Positions 7,296 to 17,086 are shown, counted from the first letter of the stretch. The stretch is 64,000 nt of DNA from Oscillospiraceae bacterium (GCA_020024285.1 JAHHTZ010000003.1:62001-126000), one strand, 5' to 3'. Numbers and translations are program-made. Notes: generated from the letters alone by a model not told the origin.

Positions 7296-9389
7296 TTATG
7301 TTCGCACAGGCTTTATTTTATCTGTGCCAAGGATGTCCATTGTTAACGTTCTTGTCCCGTTTTGACCGAAGAAGGCGACAAAGCTCCTCTGATCGCGGTT
7401 GATGCTCATGACCTGCCCTTTGCCGAAAGCACTGTGCTCCACATGCATCCCTGCATACAGCAGAAATTCACCGTTCTCCCCTACTGCAAACGGGTCGTTC
7501 ATCAGGCGGGGAAGAAAGCGCGACGGGAAGATCCTCGTGTCGCCGGAATAGTCGGAGTGCGGGATGATGAGCTTTTTGCGCGCGCGTGTCACCGCTACAT
7601 AGAAAAGGCGCGCTTCTTCCTCCATGAGCTCCCCTTTGCCCACCTTCTCCTGTTCGATTGCGGTGTGATTGGGGAAAATGTCCTCCACAGCATCCAGCAA
7701 AATCACGGTATCAAATTCGAGCCCCTTTGCGGAATGGGCAGTCGTGAGGGTGAGATGGCTGTCCTTGCGTTCGCTGTGTACTGCGATGATTTCGTCGATT
7801 TCGTCGATTCGTTCCAGCAGCTCCTCCAAGCTCCGAACGCGAAGCGCCAGATTTTTCAGTGCCATCAGCTTATGCGCCTGGTTGGAAAACGAAGTGCCGC
7901 AGGTGTATTCGAGAAAATCGAGATAGCCGATCGGGCCAAGGATCGTATCGATTGCCTTTGCCGGCGTCATTGTTTTGAGCGATTCGATCATCGCTGCCAC
8001 ATACCTCGCCCGCCCTGTATTGGACTGGTCCCTGCTGTGCTCAAGAATTCGGTCGAACCATGTTTCTCCCGCCAAAAGCGGTGCGGTGTTCATCGTCTGA
8101 AGCAGGTTCCTGCGGATGTAGGCACTCGTCTTATGAAAAATACGGGTGAAGGCTTTGAGATTCGTGCGGTCAAAGCTCAGGTCACAAAAAGCTAAAATAT
8201 CGCCGATAACATAATGGTTGCGAAAGGAGGTCTTGTGGTCGCGGATGAAGAAATCCACATCGTTTCGCTCCAGGATGTCGAGGAGCGGGATTGCAGAAAA
8301 GTTGTTTCGGTAGATCACTGCCACGCTGCCGCAGGAGCTGACGCATGTTTCCACCACCATCTGATACTGCTCGTTGAGATCGCGGAGCTTCGGGGTCGAG
8401 ATCGGCTCCCCCTGCTCTGCACGGGTCACCATCTTTTTCTCGTATCGGTTTTGATTTTGGGAAATGAACACTGCGGCGCGCTCTACGATGCTCTTTGTGC
8501 TGCGGAAATTTTCCTCCATTTTGAGGATTCTCGCATTTGGATAAATCTCTGAAAAATGCATCAGGTTCTGCGGCTGTGCTCCGCGAAAGCCGTAGATGCT
8601 CTGGTCTTCGTCGCCCACCATGAACAGGTTGTTTTTCGGTGCTGCGAGCAGCCGGATGATCTCATGCTGAAGCTTTGATGTGTCCTGCGCTTCATCGACG
8701 CAGAGATAGGGGTACCTTTGGCGGTACTGTTTGAGAAGCTCGGGATACTTTCGCAGCGCAGTGCAGGCATAGCTGAGCATATCGTCAAAATCCATCAGCC
8801 CATTTTCGCGCTTGTAGGCGCTGTACCGCTCGTAGAGCATCCACAGCTTCTGAATATCCGTATCGATGAGCGCTGCATCCTCCTGCTTCATCATGCTGTT
8901 TTTGATGAGTCCAAGGCATGACACCAGCTCCTCCTCGGTATCCTCCGATAAAAACTCTCCGTTGACGCTGGAATAGATTTCCCGCAAAATGGCGCTCCTG
9001 CTTTTCGTGCTGCCCTGTCCCTCCAGCAGGACAGGCGGCTCTCCGCCGCTGAGCTTGCAATATGATTTGAGGATGCGAAAGCAGAGGGAATGGATGGTGG
9101 AAAAGTGGGGGATCTCGCAGCCGAGGTCGCCAAAGAGCATCCGATAGCGATGCTGCATATCGAGGGCTGCTGCCTTGGAAAAAGTGATCGTCAGGATATT
9201 GCCCGGTGCGATCCCTCCATTGACGATCATGTTGGCGATCCGCGCCACAGTGACCGTCGTTTTACCGGCTCCGGGTACAGCAAGAAGAAGCACCGGACCC
9301 TCTATCGTGTCCAATGCTTCCTTCTGCTGCTGATGTAATTCGATTTGGAATCGTTCCTGCAAATATGCCGGAATAGAAAAAGAATTCAT
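7296..9389 (-). CDS. UvrD/Rep-like superfamily 1 DNA helicase
   Basis: A 697-residue ATP-dependent 3'-5' helicase. Walker A is AVPGAGKTT (37-45), motif II VDEAQD (231-236), motif III GDEDQSIYGFRG (259-270), motif IV near EENFRST, and motifs V/VI TLTTAHSAKGLEFDTVIL and EEARLFYVAVTRA. The C-terminus ends in a small domain with GQVMSINRD, like the UvrD-type tail. It is close in length to PcrA (about 720) but lacks several of its linker segments, so I call it a paralogue rather than PcrA. Six bases separate it from the AI-2E gene. Confidence 0.9.
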   Translation of the reverse strand: MNSFSIPAYLQERFQIELHQQQKEALDTIEGPVLLLAVPGAGKTTVTVARIANMIVNGGIAPGNILTITFSKAAALDMQHRYRMLFGDLGCEIPHFSTIHSLCFRILKSYCKLSGGEPPVLLEGQGSTKSRSAILREIYSSVNGEFLSEDTEEELVSCLGLIKNSMMKQEDAALIDTDIQKLWMLYERYSAYKRENGLMDFDDMLSYACTALRKYPELLKQYRQRYPYLCVDEAQDTSKLQHEIIRLLAAPKNNLFMVGDEDQSIYGFRGAQPQNLMHFSEIYPNARILKMEENFRSTKSIVERAAVFISQNQNRYEKKMVTRAEQGEPISTPKLRDLNEQYQMVVETCVSSCGSVAVIYRNNFSAIPLLDILERNDVDFFIRDHKTSFRNHYVIGDILAFCDLSFDRTNLKAFTRIFHKTSAYIRRNLLQTMNTAPLLAGETWFDRILEHSRDQSNTGRARYVAAMIESLKTMTPAKAIDTILGPIGYLDFLEYTCGTSFSNQAHKLMALKNLALRVRSLEELLERIDEIDEIIAVHSERKDSHLTLTTAHSAKGLEFDTVILLDAVEDIFPNHTAIEQEKVGKGELMEEEARLFYVAVTRARKKLIIPHSDYSGDTRIFPSRFLPRLMNDPFAVGENGEFLLYAGMHVEHSAFGKGQVMSINRDQRSFVAFFGQNGTRTLTMDILGTDKIKPVRT

Positions 9390-9395
9390 CTTACC

Positions 9396-10688
9396 CTACT
9401 TCTCGTTTCCGTCTGATTTTTTATCGGAGCTTTTGATACCCCTGCGCAAAAATTTCAGCTCTCTTGTCTTTTTCTTTGTGCTGTCCTTTGCGTATTCGAT
9501 CAGCTGCAAATCTTCCGAAGCGTATGCATCCAGTGCCGTTGCCATCCCTTTTTTGCTCAGGCGGTGTTCAATGCCGCGCTGGATGAGGCTGTAGATCACG
9601 GCGAAGGTCGGCACACCGATGAGCATCCCGACAAATCCAAACAATCCGCCGAATACGGTAACCGAAAAGATGACCCAGAATGCGGACAGACCGGTGGAGT
9701 CGCCCAGAATCTTCGGACCGATGATATTGCCGTCAAGCTGCTGAAGCAGCAGGACGAAAAATGCAAAGTAGAGCGCCTGCAGCGGGCTTACGAGGAAAAT
9801 CAGGAACGCGCTCGGGATGGCACCGATAAACGGTCCGAAGTACGGGATCACGTTTGTGACACCGACGATCACGCTGACGAGCATGGCGTACGGCAGGTGA
9901 AGGATGCTCATTCCCACAAAGCACAGCACGCCGATGATGAAGGAGTCGAGAATCTTTCCGGAAATAAAGCCGCAGAAGATGGAGTTGCTGTCGTGTGCCA
10001 AAACAAGGACATCGTTTGCAAAATTCTGTGGAAAAATCGCATACAGCATCTTCTTGATCTGCGCTGCAAAGGTTTCCTTGGAAAGAAGGATGTACACTGA
10101 GATGATCACGCCCACAATGATATCGATGAAGCTGCTGGTGATGCGAAGCGTGATATTTACCACAAACGGCACAATGCCGGAAATCAGCTCGTAGCTTTTT
10201 TGGATGATGGTTTCTGCGGATTGATAGATTCTCTGCAGGATCTCCGATACCACCTGATTGTCGCCGTATTCTGCAATCAGATGGCTGATGATGGTTTCAA
10301 AGTTTCTGGCATATCCCGAAGTCTGCGCAAGCAGGGTGCGGAAGCTGTCCGCGATCTGCGGGATGACGATTGCCCCGAAAAGCACCAAAATGGTGATGCC
10401 AAAGAGGATACTGAGCAAAACAGAAAGACGGCGCCTGTTTTTTCTTGCCACCTTGCTGCCGAACAGCTTTGGAAATACCGTATCCTCAAGCCATTTCAAA
10501 ATAGGGTTCAAAAGATAGGCGATCACTGCACCGTAAATAAACGGGATCAGCAGCCCCAAAATGACACCCAAATGTTGTTTGACCCCTGCAAGATCATCGA
10601 TTATGTTAAAAAACAGGATACCCCCTGCAATCACCAGGAACACATAAACCGCAATGGTGGTATATTTGCGGTTCCAATCGATCTTCAT
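9396..10688 (-). CDS. AI-2E family transporter (PF01594)
   Basis: A 430-residue polytopic membrane protein. It opens KIDWNRKYTTIAVYVFLVIAGG and has about eight hydrophobic helices with the family signature around GVTNVIPYFGPFIGAIPS and QQLDGNIIGPKILGDSTGLS. Members include TqsA/YdiK-type exporters and Na+/H+ antiporters, so autoinducer-2 export should not be assumed. The Lys-rich tail is cytoplasmic. Start at ATG 10688 behind GTGAGGC; an upstream in-frame start would overlap the ABC-F gene. Cotranscription with the ABC-F gene (38-base gap) and helicase is likely. Confidence 0.85.
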   Translation of the reverse strand: MKIDWNRKYTTIAVYVFLVIAGGILFFNIIDDLAGVKQHLGVILGLLIPFIYGAVIAYLLNPILKWLEDTVFPKLFGSKVARKNRRRLSVLLSILFGITILVLFGAIVIPQIADSFRTLLAQTSGYARNFETIISHLIAEYGDNQVVSEILQRIYQSAETIIQKSYELISGIVPFVVNITLRITSSFIDIIVGVIISVYILLSKETFAAQIKKMLYAIFPQNFANDVLVLAHDSNSIFCGFISGKILDSFIIGVLCFVGMSILHLPYAMLVSVIVGVTNVIPYFGPFIGAIPSAFLIFLVSPLQALYFAFFVLLLQQLDGNIIGPKILGDSTGLSAFWVIFSVTVFGGLFGFVGMLIGVPTFAVIYSLIQRGIEHRLSKKGMATALDAYASEDLQLIEYAKDSTKKKTRELKFLRRGIKSSDKKSDGNEK

Positions 10689-10726
10689 ACTCTTTGCCTC
10701 ACTTTTTCTGTTATTATTTTGATTTG

Positions 10727-12643
10727 CTATGCCATTTCTTCGCAGAGGGTCAGCCATTCGTCGGAATATTGCTCATTTTGCTTTTTCTGCTCCTCGATCT
10801 TATGACAAATCTCCTCCACCTTTTGATAATCCGCTGCGATGTCCGGCTGTGCCATCTGAGTGGACAGCTCCTCGATATAGCTTTCCCCTTCCTCGATCAG
10901 CTGTTCCAGTTTGGCGATGCGCTTTTGGACTGCCACCTGGTGTGCGCGCTCCTGCTTGGAACGGTGGTATTTTTGCGCATTTTCCTTTGCAGCGTCCGTC
11001 TTCTGTGCCGGTTTTTCTTCCACAGGCTCTCTGCGGTGCTCCAGATAATAGTCATAATTTCCGTTGTAGATCTCCACGCCGGTGGGATTCATTTCGATAA
11101 TCTTCGTGGGGATCTTGTTGAGGAGGTAGCGGTCGTGCGATACCATGATGAGCGTCCCTGTAAATTCGGACAGCGCATCCTCCAGCATTTCCTTGCTGGC
11201 GATGTCGAGGTGGTTGGTCGGTTCGTCCATCACAAGGACGTTGCCGTGTTCCAGCATCATCACTGCAAATGCCACCTTTGCCCGCTCGCCGCCGGAGAGA
11301 TTTTTGATTTCTTTGTATACATCCTCCCCCGACAGAAGCACGCGTCCGAGAATGGAGCGGACATCCTGCTCAAGCATCTGCGGAAAGCGGTCCCAAATCT
11401 CATTGATTGCCTGTTTCTCCGGGGAAAGCTGGCGGTTCTCCTGGTCATAGTAGGATATTTTTACTTTTCTGCCCCAGTCCATCCGGCGATATTCGCAGGG
11501 GATCATTTGAAGCATCGCCTTGAGCAGGGACGATTTTCCCACGCCGTTGGGACCGATGAAGGCGATCTTCTCCCCGCGAAGAACATCGATATCGAGGTTT
11601 TCGCACAGTGTTTTTCTTCCCTCTCCCAGTCCAACCGAAATTTTGATGCCTTCACCGTGAAACACATCCTTGACCGGCTCTTCCTCATAGTCGAAGGTAA
11701 AGCTCGCCTTTTTGCTCCACAGCATCGGTTTTTCGATGCGCTCCATGCGCTCCAGTGCAGCAATGCGCGATTTTGCACTCTTGCTGGTGGAAGCCCTTGC
11801 GAGGTTTTTCTGCACATACTCCTCCATCGATGCGATTTGCTGCTGCTGCATTTCATATTCCTTCTGCTGACGCTCGATGCGCTCTTTTTTCTGCACCGCA
11901 TAGCGGCTGTAATTGCCGTGGTATTCGGTCAAAACCGTATGCTCGATCTCCCAGACCTTGTTGATGAGATGGTCAAGGAAATAGCGGTCGTGCGATACCA
12001 CAAGGAGTGCGCCCTTATAGGTGCTCAGATATTCTTCCAGCCAGCCCAGCGTCTTAAAGTCGAGGTGGTTGGTCGGTTCGTCCAGGATGAGAAGGTTCGG
12101 CTCGCGCAAAAGGAGCTGTGCGATGGCAAGGCGCGTTTTTTCTCCGCCGGAGAGATGGTCGGTGACGGTGTTCCTGTCATACGAGCCAAAGCCCATACCG
12201 CTGAGGATACGGTTGATTTTTACATCGATCGTATAGCCCTCTCTCTGCTCAAACAGCGCCTGCTTTTTGGCATACTGTGCCGTCAGTTCTTCCAGCATCT
12301 GCGGGTCATCGTGAAACTGCTCCATCTTCTGATGAAGCTGCTCCACCTCTTCCCCCAGTGCGAGCAGATCGGAAAAAACAAGGCGCATTTCCTCCTGAAT
12401 GGTCCTTCCGTTGGAAAGTCCGCTGTTCTGCCTGAGATAGCCGATGGTGGAGCCATTGGTCAAAACGACCTGCCCCTCCTCATAGTCGAGCCCTGCTGCA
12501 ATCACATTGAGCAGGGTGGATTTTCCTTCCCCGTTTGGACCCACAAGACCGATGCGGTCGCGGTCCTGAATGGCAGCAGTCACATCCTTTAGGATCTGTA
12601 CAGCGCCATAATATTTACTAACATGTTCGAGTGATAAAATCAT
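10727..12643 (-). CDS. ABC-F family ATPase, ribosome-associated
   Basis: A 638-residue protein with two ABC domains and no membrane segment. Domain 1 has GPNGEGKST (35-43) and LSGGEKTR; domain 2 has GPNGVGKSS and LSGGERAK. Both have DEPTNHLD Walker B stretches. A charged linker (YAVQKKERIERQQKEYEM) sits between them, and a coiled-coil C-terminus rich in Lys/Glu/Gln follows, as in YdiF/Uup-type factors. ABC-F proteins act at the ribosomal E site in translation control or antibiotic protection; which applies here cannot be decided. First gene of a minus-strand run, with its own promoter. Confidence 0.92.
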   Translation of the reverse strand: MILSLEHVSKYYGAVQILKDVTAAIQDRDRIGLVGPNGEGKSTLLNVIAAGLDYEEGQVVLTNGSTIGYLRQNSGLSNGRTIQEEMRLVFSDLLALGEEVEQLHQKMEQFHDDPQMLEELTAQYAKKQALFEQREGYTIDVKINRILSGMGFGSYDRNTVTDHLSGGEKTRLAIAQLLLREPNLLILDEPTNHLDFKTLGWLEEYLSTYKGALLVVSHDRYFLDHLINKVWEIEHTVLTEYHGNYSRYAVQKKERIERQQKEYEMQQQQIASMEEYVQKNLARASTSKSAKSRIAALERMERIEKPMLWSKKASFTFDYEEEPVKDVFHGEGIKISVGLGEGRKTLCENLDIDVLRGEKIAFIGPNGVGKSSLLKAMLQMIPCEYRRMDWGRKVKISYYDQENRQLSPEKQAINEIWDRFPQMLEQDVRSILGRVLLSGEDVYKEIKNLSGGERAKVAFAVMMLEHGNVLVMDEPTNHLDIASKEMLEDALSEFTGTLIMVSHDRYLLNKIPTKIIEMNPTGVEIYNGNYDYYLEHRREPVEEKPAQKTDAAKENAQKYHRSKQERAHQVAVQKRIAKLEQLIEEGESYIEELSTQMAQPDIAADYQKVEEICHKIEEQKKQNEQYSDEWLTLCEEMA

Positions 12644-12674
12644 AGTTCTCCTACTCCTGTTTTATGCTATTTTT

Positions 12675-12703
12675 ATACTACCACATGGCGGCTTTTGGAA
12701 CAA
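12675..12703 (-). promoter_or_regulatory. Promoter of ABC-F gene run
   Basis: Minus strand TTGTTC, 17 bases, TAGTAT, about 32 bases upstream of the ABC-F ATG. Confidence 0.5.
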
Positions 12704-12862
12704 GAGGTTTTGAAAACAAACTGATTCGCAGGATTTTTTTAGCTCCATACACAAAATCAGGAAATAATTTTCGAGCAATGAAGTAAACTCCGCCCTTTTT
12801 GCTACTATATAAGTTGATGGAAATGAAAAAAACTTTGAATCGCTTTATTCACAGTTTGTCGA

Positions 12863-12891
12863 TTGTTTCTATGAAACTCTTGTGATATAGT
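12863..12891 (+). promoter_or_regulatory. Promoter of MacB-like ABC operon
   Basis: TTGTTT, 17 bases, TATAGT, about 70 bases upstream of the ATPase ATG. The 318-base divergent gap between the ABC-F gene and this operon holds only this and the opposing promoter; I see no other gene in it. Confidence 0.5.
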
Positions 12892-12961
12892 ATATCTATT
12901 AGTCTAATCGTTTTGCCAAACGGGACAGGACCTCAAAAAACAGGCAGCTGAGGGGGATGAA

Positions 12962-13843
12962 ATGTCTACTATCATTAAAATTCAAAATCTGCGAAAGGTA
13001 TATTCCATCGGGAAGGAAAAGGTCGTCGCACTCAACAATATTTCGCTCAATATCGAACAAGGAGAGATCTGCTGTATCCTCGGTACCTCCGGTTCCGGTA
13101 AATCCACACTGCTCAATCAGCTTGCAGGGCTGGAAAAGCCGACCAAGGGCTCTGTAACGATTGGGAAAACCAATATCTCAAAGCTCTCTGAAACAAAGCT
13201 GGCACGGTTTCGTCAAAAATACATCGGATTTGTTTTTCAGTCGTACAACCTGCTCCCCGCATATACTGCGCTCGAAAACGTCGCGATGCCCCTGATGTTT
13301 CGGGGGGTCAGCAAGAAAAAGCGAAACGAGCGCGCCGCAAAGCTCCTTCGTCTGGTTGGACTGGGAAAGCGGATCTATCATAAGCCGACACAGATGTCCG
13401 GCGGTCAGCAGCAGCGCGTCGGCATTGCGCGCGCCTTTGTCAGCAAGCCGAAGATCATCTTTGCCGATGAGCCTACCGGAAACCTCGACACACGCACCAC
13501 AAAGGATGTCATGGAGCTGATGGTGAACCTCTGCCGCAAATACAACGAAACCTTTGTCCTTGTTACGCACGACCGCGACCTTGCTCTGTATGCCGACCGG
13601 ATCATCACCCTTCAGGACGGCGTGATCATCGGAGATCAGAAAAACGAGTCCATCGCGCGCACAGAGGAGCAAATCAAGGCAGAGGCAGCGCTTCAGAACG
13701 AAGATACTGAGAGTAAGCCTTCTGCCCAGGAGGATAAAACCGAGAGCTTGGATGGGGCATCGCCGGACAATCCTGAGCCTTCTGTTCCCCCGCCGGAGCA
13801 GTCAGCTTCATCCGCCCAAACACAAAACGAAGCAAAACAATAA
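12962..13843 (+). CDS. MacB/LolD-type ABC transporter ATPase
   Basis: A 293-residue ATP-binding subunit that should power the permease two genes downstream. Walker A is GTSGSGKST (41-49), Q-loop in VFQSYNLLPA, signature MSGGQQQR (145-152), Walker B IIFADE (165-170) followed by PTGNLD, as in the LolD/MacB/FtsE group. The conserved core ends near residue 230; an acidic, Glu/Ser/Pro-rich tail of about 60 residues follows, which is unusual and probably disordered. Start behind GAGGGGGATGA. The next gene begins 19 bases after the stop. Confidence 0.93.
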   Translation: MSTIIKIQNLRKVYSIGKEKVVALNNISLNIEQGEICCILGTSGSGKSTLLNQLAGLEKPTKGSVTIGKTNISKLSETKLARFRQKYIGFVFQSYNLLPAYTALENVAMPLMFRGVSKKKRNERAAKLLRLVGLGKRIYHKPTQMSGGQQQRVGIARAFVSKPKIIFADEPTGNLDTRTTKDVMELMVNLCRKYNETFVLVTHDRDLALYADRIITLQDGVIIGDQKNESIARTEEQIKAEAALQNEDTESKPSAQEDKTESLDGASPDNPEPSVPPPEQSASSAQTQNEAKQ

Positions 13844-13862
13844 AATGGAGGAACACAGAACA

Positions 13863-15590
13863 ATGAAAAAAGAATTCCTAATGAAGCGGGTCATCCCTCT
13901 CGTTTTGGCATTGCTGATGGTGGGAGGCACACTTCTTACCCTGCTTCCGGTCAAGTCCTATGCGGCAGATCCCAACGCTCGTCCCCAGGGCAGCGCTTCC
14001 ATCAATATGGTCCCGATCACAAATTACCCGCAGGTCGTATTCTATGACCATGAAGGCAATGCGATCGATATCATCAAAGAGCTTGATCTTGCATCCGATG
14101 CAAATTCTCCCTACTATAACAAGGACGGGAGCGATCCGTCTGCTCTAACAAATATTTTGCTGGAAGACAAAAATCTGCGGTATACTAAGAATACCGTGTA
14201 CTACAAAAAAGACGGAAGCGCCGAGAAAAGCTGGAATTTCAGCAAGGTCGATCTGATTTTTGCCTACGCAGATCACGATTATAAGCTTGGTGACAATGTT
14301 TCCCCGGATTCGCTCAGCAAGATGTTCGACGGTGTTGCTTACCTGCATTACGGAGATATCCGCATCGAAGCAGACGAGGTCCGCTTTATGAAAAGCAGGA
14401 AAAGTCGCCTGATTTCTGAAATTCGCTTTAACAAAGTGGACTTTTTCGATGGCGAGCACAACAAGATGACGCTCTATCTTCAATATCTCGAAAATTCGAA
14501 CCCATCGGACCAGGGCGCAGATACCGCAGTCTCCATCATGCACAAGGGCAACATCGAATACACCTTTACAAGAATGATGCTTGACCGAAAGAATGAAGCT
14601 CCGTCCGATCCCGAAGATCCCCCCAAACCGCCGCCGGAAGACGACAAAGACGAGCCTGTTATCAAAAGTGCCACCCCATACATCATCGTGGATGAATATT
14701 CCATCGGAGGCAACCAGCAGGTTCGCGCCGGGGACAGCTTCACGCTCAACCTCAACTGCATGAACACACACAAGCGCATCCCGCTTGAAAACATCATTTT
14801 GAAGGTTGCCACTTCGGATGGGCTTCAGCTCACCAATTCCTCCAACACCTTCTACATCAAGAGCCTTGGAAGAGGATCTTCCTTCGACAAGGAGCTTCGG
14901 ATTTCTGCCCTGCCCAATGCAGAGGCAAAATCGCACACCATCACCCTCACCTTCTCCTATGAATACATTGCGGATGATGCACGCCAGAAGGGTGAGATGT
15001 CACAGGAAATCACCATCCCTGTGATCCAGCAGGACCGCTTTTCCGCAGACCCTGTTTCCGGTGTCAGCGAGGCTACTGTCGGCGAGGAAGTTGACATCGT
15101 TGCAAAATACATCAACAAATCAAGAGGCGAGCTATTTAACCTCACCGCCACCATGGAATGCGATGACAGCATCCGATGTGACGAAAAGATCCAGCATAAG
15201 GGCAATATCGTTCCGGGCGGCTCCGGCGATTTGGAATTCACGCTCACAGGCAGCACTGCGGGGACCTATGAATGCTCCATTTTGTATACATACGAAGACG
15301 CTCTTGCAAACACGAAACAGCTGCGCATCCCGTTTGAAGTTACCTTTGTGGAGGCACCGGTTATGGAGTGGGACGATCCGATGATGGATATTCCTGCCGG
15401 GAATGAAATGATGCTCGATGAAAACGGCAACCCCATCGACCCGAACGCACCGGTACAGCAGGGCATGTCAAAGCAGCAGATTGCCGCGATCTCCGTCGGC
15501 GCCGCTCTGCTCATTTTGATCGCTGCTGTTATCATCATTAAGAAGCGCAAAGCTGCGCACGAATTTGAGGACGACGATGAGAATATTTGA
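13863..15590 (+). CDS. Secreted, membrane-anchored CARDB-like accessory protein
   Basis: A 575-residue protein encoded between ATPase and permease. It has an N-terminal signal peptide (basic MKKEFLMKR, hydrophobic core VIPLVLALLMVGGTLLTLL, cleavage likely near SYAADP). The long extracellular part has a Pro/Asp/Glu-rich linker (DPEDPPKPPPEDDKDEP) and beta-rich segments resembling CARDB/COG1361 adhesion folds. One C-terminal helix (AAISVGAALLILIAAVIII) is followed by KKRK and an acidic tail facing the cytoplasm. ATG 13863 follows AATGGAGGAAC. By position it may serve as the MacA-like partner of the exporter, but it shows no lipoyl or hairpin domain of MacA. Its exact role is unknown. Confidence 0.7.
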   Translation: MKKEFLMKRVIPLVLALLMVGGTLLTLLPVKSYAADPNARPQGSASINMVPITNYPQVVFYDHEGNAIDIIKELDLASDANSPYYNKDGSDPSALTNILLEDKNLRYTKNTVYYKKDGSAEKSWNFSKVDLIFAYADHDYKLGDNVSPDSLSKMFDGVAYLHYGDIRIEADEVRFMKSRKSRLISEIRFNKVDFFDGEHNKMTLYLQYLENSNPSDQGADTAVSIMHKGNIEYTFTRMMLDRKNEAPSDPEDPPKPPPEDDKDEPVIKSATPYIIVDEYSIGGNQQVRAGDSFTLNLNCMNTHKRIPLENIILKVATSDGLQLTNSSNTFYIKSLGRGSSFDKELRISALPNAEAKSHTITLTFSYEYIADDARQKGEMSQEITIPVIQQDRFSADPVSGVSEATVGEEVDIVAKYINKSRGELFNLTATMECDDSIRCDEKIQHKGNIVPGGSGDLEFTLTGSTAGTYECSILYTYEDALANTKQLRIPFEVTFVEAPVMEWDDPMMDIPAGNEMMLDENGNPIDPNAPVQQGMSKQQIAAISVGAALLILIAAVIIIKKRKAAHEFEDDDENI

Positions 15591-17016
15591 TTTGATTTCA
15601 ATGACGATCAAAAATCTTCTGCGTCGTAAAATGCGAACCGTTCTCACCATCACCGGTGTTATTGTCGGTACCTGTTCCATCGTTGTAATGGTTTCACTCG
15701 GTATCGGACAAACACAGGCAATGGAAGAAAGCATCGCACAAATGGGCGATCTGACCACCATTGAGGTCTACGCCTACGGCGGAAGAAACCCTTCGGACAC
15801 AGAACAGCCCAAATTAAACGACGAAATGATGCACAAGATTTTAAGTATCCCCGGTGTAAAAGCAGGCACCCCTTACTGGAACCCGCCGCATATGGACATG
15901 CGCGCCGTTTCCGGGAAGAAGGACCGCTATGAGCTTGGAATGTGGAATGTGCGCGGAGTCTATGCCGATCAGCTCGAAAAAATGGATTTCAAGCTCGCAG
16001 AGGGTGAGCTTCTCCCCGCAGGCAAGGAGCACACCTCCAGCAAGAAAAAGAAAAAGATTCGGATGCTCATGGGCAGCAAGATCATCTATGAGTTTACGGA
16101 TACCAAGCGTCAGGGTCAGGCTGCCTACCGCTGGGAGGGTATGACCGATGCTGCCGGAAACCCGCTCCCTCCGTTTGTGGACCCGATGAAGGATGATCTG
16201 TTCCTCGTGCTGCAAAGCAACGAAATGACCGAGGATCATAAACCAAAGTATGAGGATCTGCGCTACGAAATCGAGGTCACCGGTCTGATGGGCAGCAGCG
16301 ACCCCAACGTCTGGGACGAAAACGGCTATAACATCTATATGGATATCTACGATTTGAGAGATCTGTATGAAAATTACAAAAAAGCCTTCAAGATCAAGGA
16401 GGAGAAGGGCTCCAATGTCCGCGACCCCAATGTCTACAACAACGCAAAAATCAAGGTGGATTCCATCGACAACGTTGAGGCGGTCGACAAAGCCATCAAG
16501 GAGCTTGGATTTGAAACGCAGTCCCTCAACTCCATCCGAGAGCCGATGATGAAGCAGATGCGTCAGCAGCAGATCTTTTTGGGCGGAATCGGCGCGATCT
16601 CGCTTCTGGTTGCCGCCATCGGGATCAGCAACACGATGGTCATGTCCATCTACGAGCGCACCCGTGAAATCGGTGTGATGAAGGTGCTCGGCTGCCGCCT
16701 GAGCAATATCCGCAGCATCTTTCTGATGGAAGCAGGACTCATCGGATTCTTCGGCGGCCTGTGCGGCATCGGCATAAGCTATGCCCTCTCCTACGGCATC
16801 AACTACGTGGTTTCCTCCGGGATGCTCAATCAGGACGGAGGAATGGGCGGGATGATGATGGGCGGAATGGGCATGAGTGCAAAGCTTTCTGTCATCCCTC
16901 CGTGGCTTGCATTGTGCGGCATCGGATTTGCCACCGTCATCGGGCTGGTGTCCGGATTTTCCCCTGCAAACCGCGCAGTGAAAATCAGCGCACTGGAGGC
17001 AATCAAGCACGAATAG
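15577..17016 (+). CDS. MacB-like ABC permease (MacB_PCD/FtsX)
   Basis: A 479-residue permease with one N-terminal helix (TVLTITGVIVGTCSIVVMVSLG), a large extracellular MacB_PCD domain, then three C-terminal helices of the FtsX fold, with FLGGIGAISLLVAAIGISNTMVMSIYERTREIG as the typical block. The ATG at 15577 overlaps the previous gene by 14 bases and follows TTGAGG, which points to coupled translation. The last extracellular loop is unusually Met/Gly-rich (GGMGGMMMGGMGM). Such systems usually export peptides, lipids or antibiotics or act as mechanotransmitters; the substrate is unknown. Confidence 0.9.
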   Translation: MRIFDLISMTIKNLLRRKMRTVLTITGVIVGTCSIVVMVSLGIGQTQAMEESIAQMGDLTTIEVYAYGGRNPSDTEQPKLNDEMMHKILSIPGVKAGTPYWNPPHMDMRAVSGKKDRYELGMWNVRGVYADQLEKMDFKLAEGELLPAGKEHTSSKKKKKIRMLMGSKIIYEFTDTKRQGQAAYRWEGMTDAAGNPLPPFVDPMKDDLFLVLQSNEMTEDHKPKYEDLRYEIEVTGLMGSSDPNVWDENGYNIYMDIYDLRDLYENYKKAFKIKEEKGSNVRDPNVYNNAKIKVDSIDNVEAVDKAIKELGFETQSLNSIREPMMKQMRQQQIFLGGIGAISLLVAAIGISNTMVMSIYERTREIGVMKVLGCRLSNIRSIFLMEAGLIGFFGGLCGIGISYALSYGINYVVSSGMLNQDGGMGGMMMGGMGMSAKLSVIPPWLALCGIGFATVIGLVSGFSPANRAVKISALEAIKHE

Positions 17017-17033
17017 TATTGTTCTGATACTTC

Positions 17034-17074
17034 AAAAAGGCGTACTTTCCCAAAAAGGAAAGTACGCCTTTTTT
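17034..17074. terminator. Bidirectional terminator
   Basis: AAAAAGGCGTACTTTCC pairs with GGAAAGTACGCCTTTTT around a CAAAAA loop, with U-runs on both strands. It serves the ABC operon on plus and the GH13 gene on minus. Confidence 0.9.
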
Positions 17075-17086
17075 GTTTTCCGCCGT

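Noticed and set aside
10694..12592. 632-codon open frame on the plus strand opposite the ABC-F gene
   Set aside because: Compositional shadow of the ABC-F gene: no ribosome binding site, His/Leu/Phe-rich product without a fold signature.
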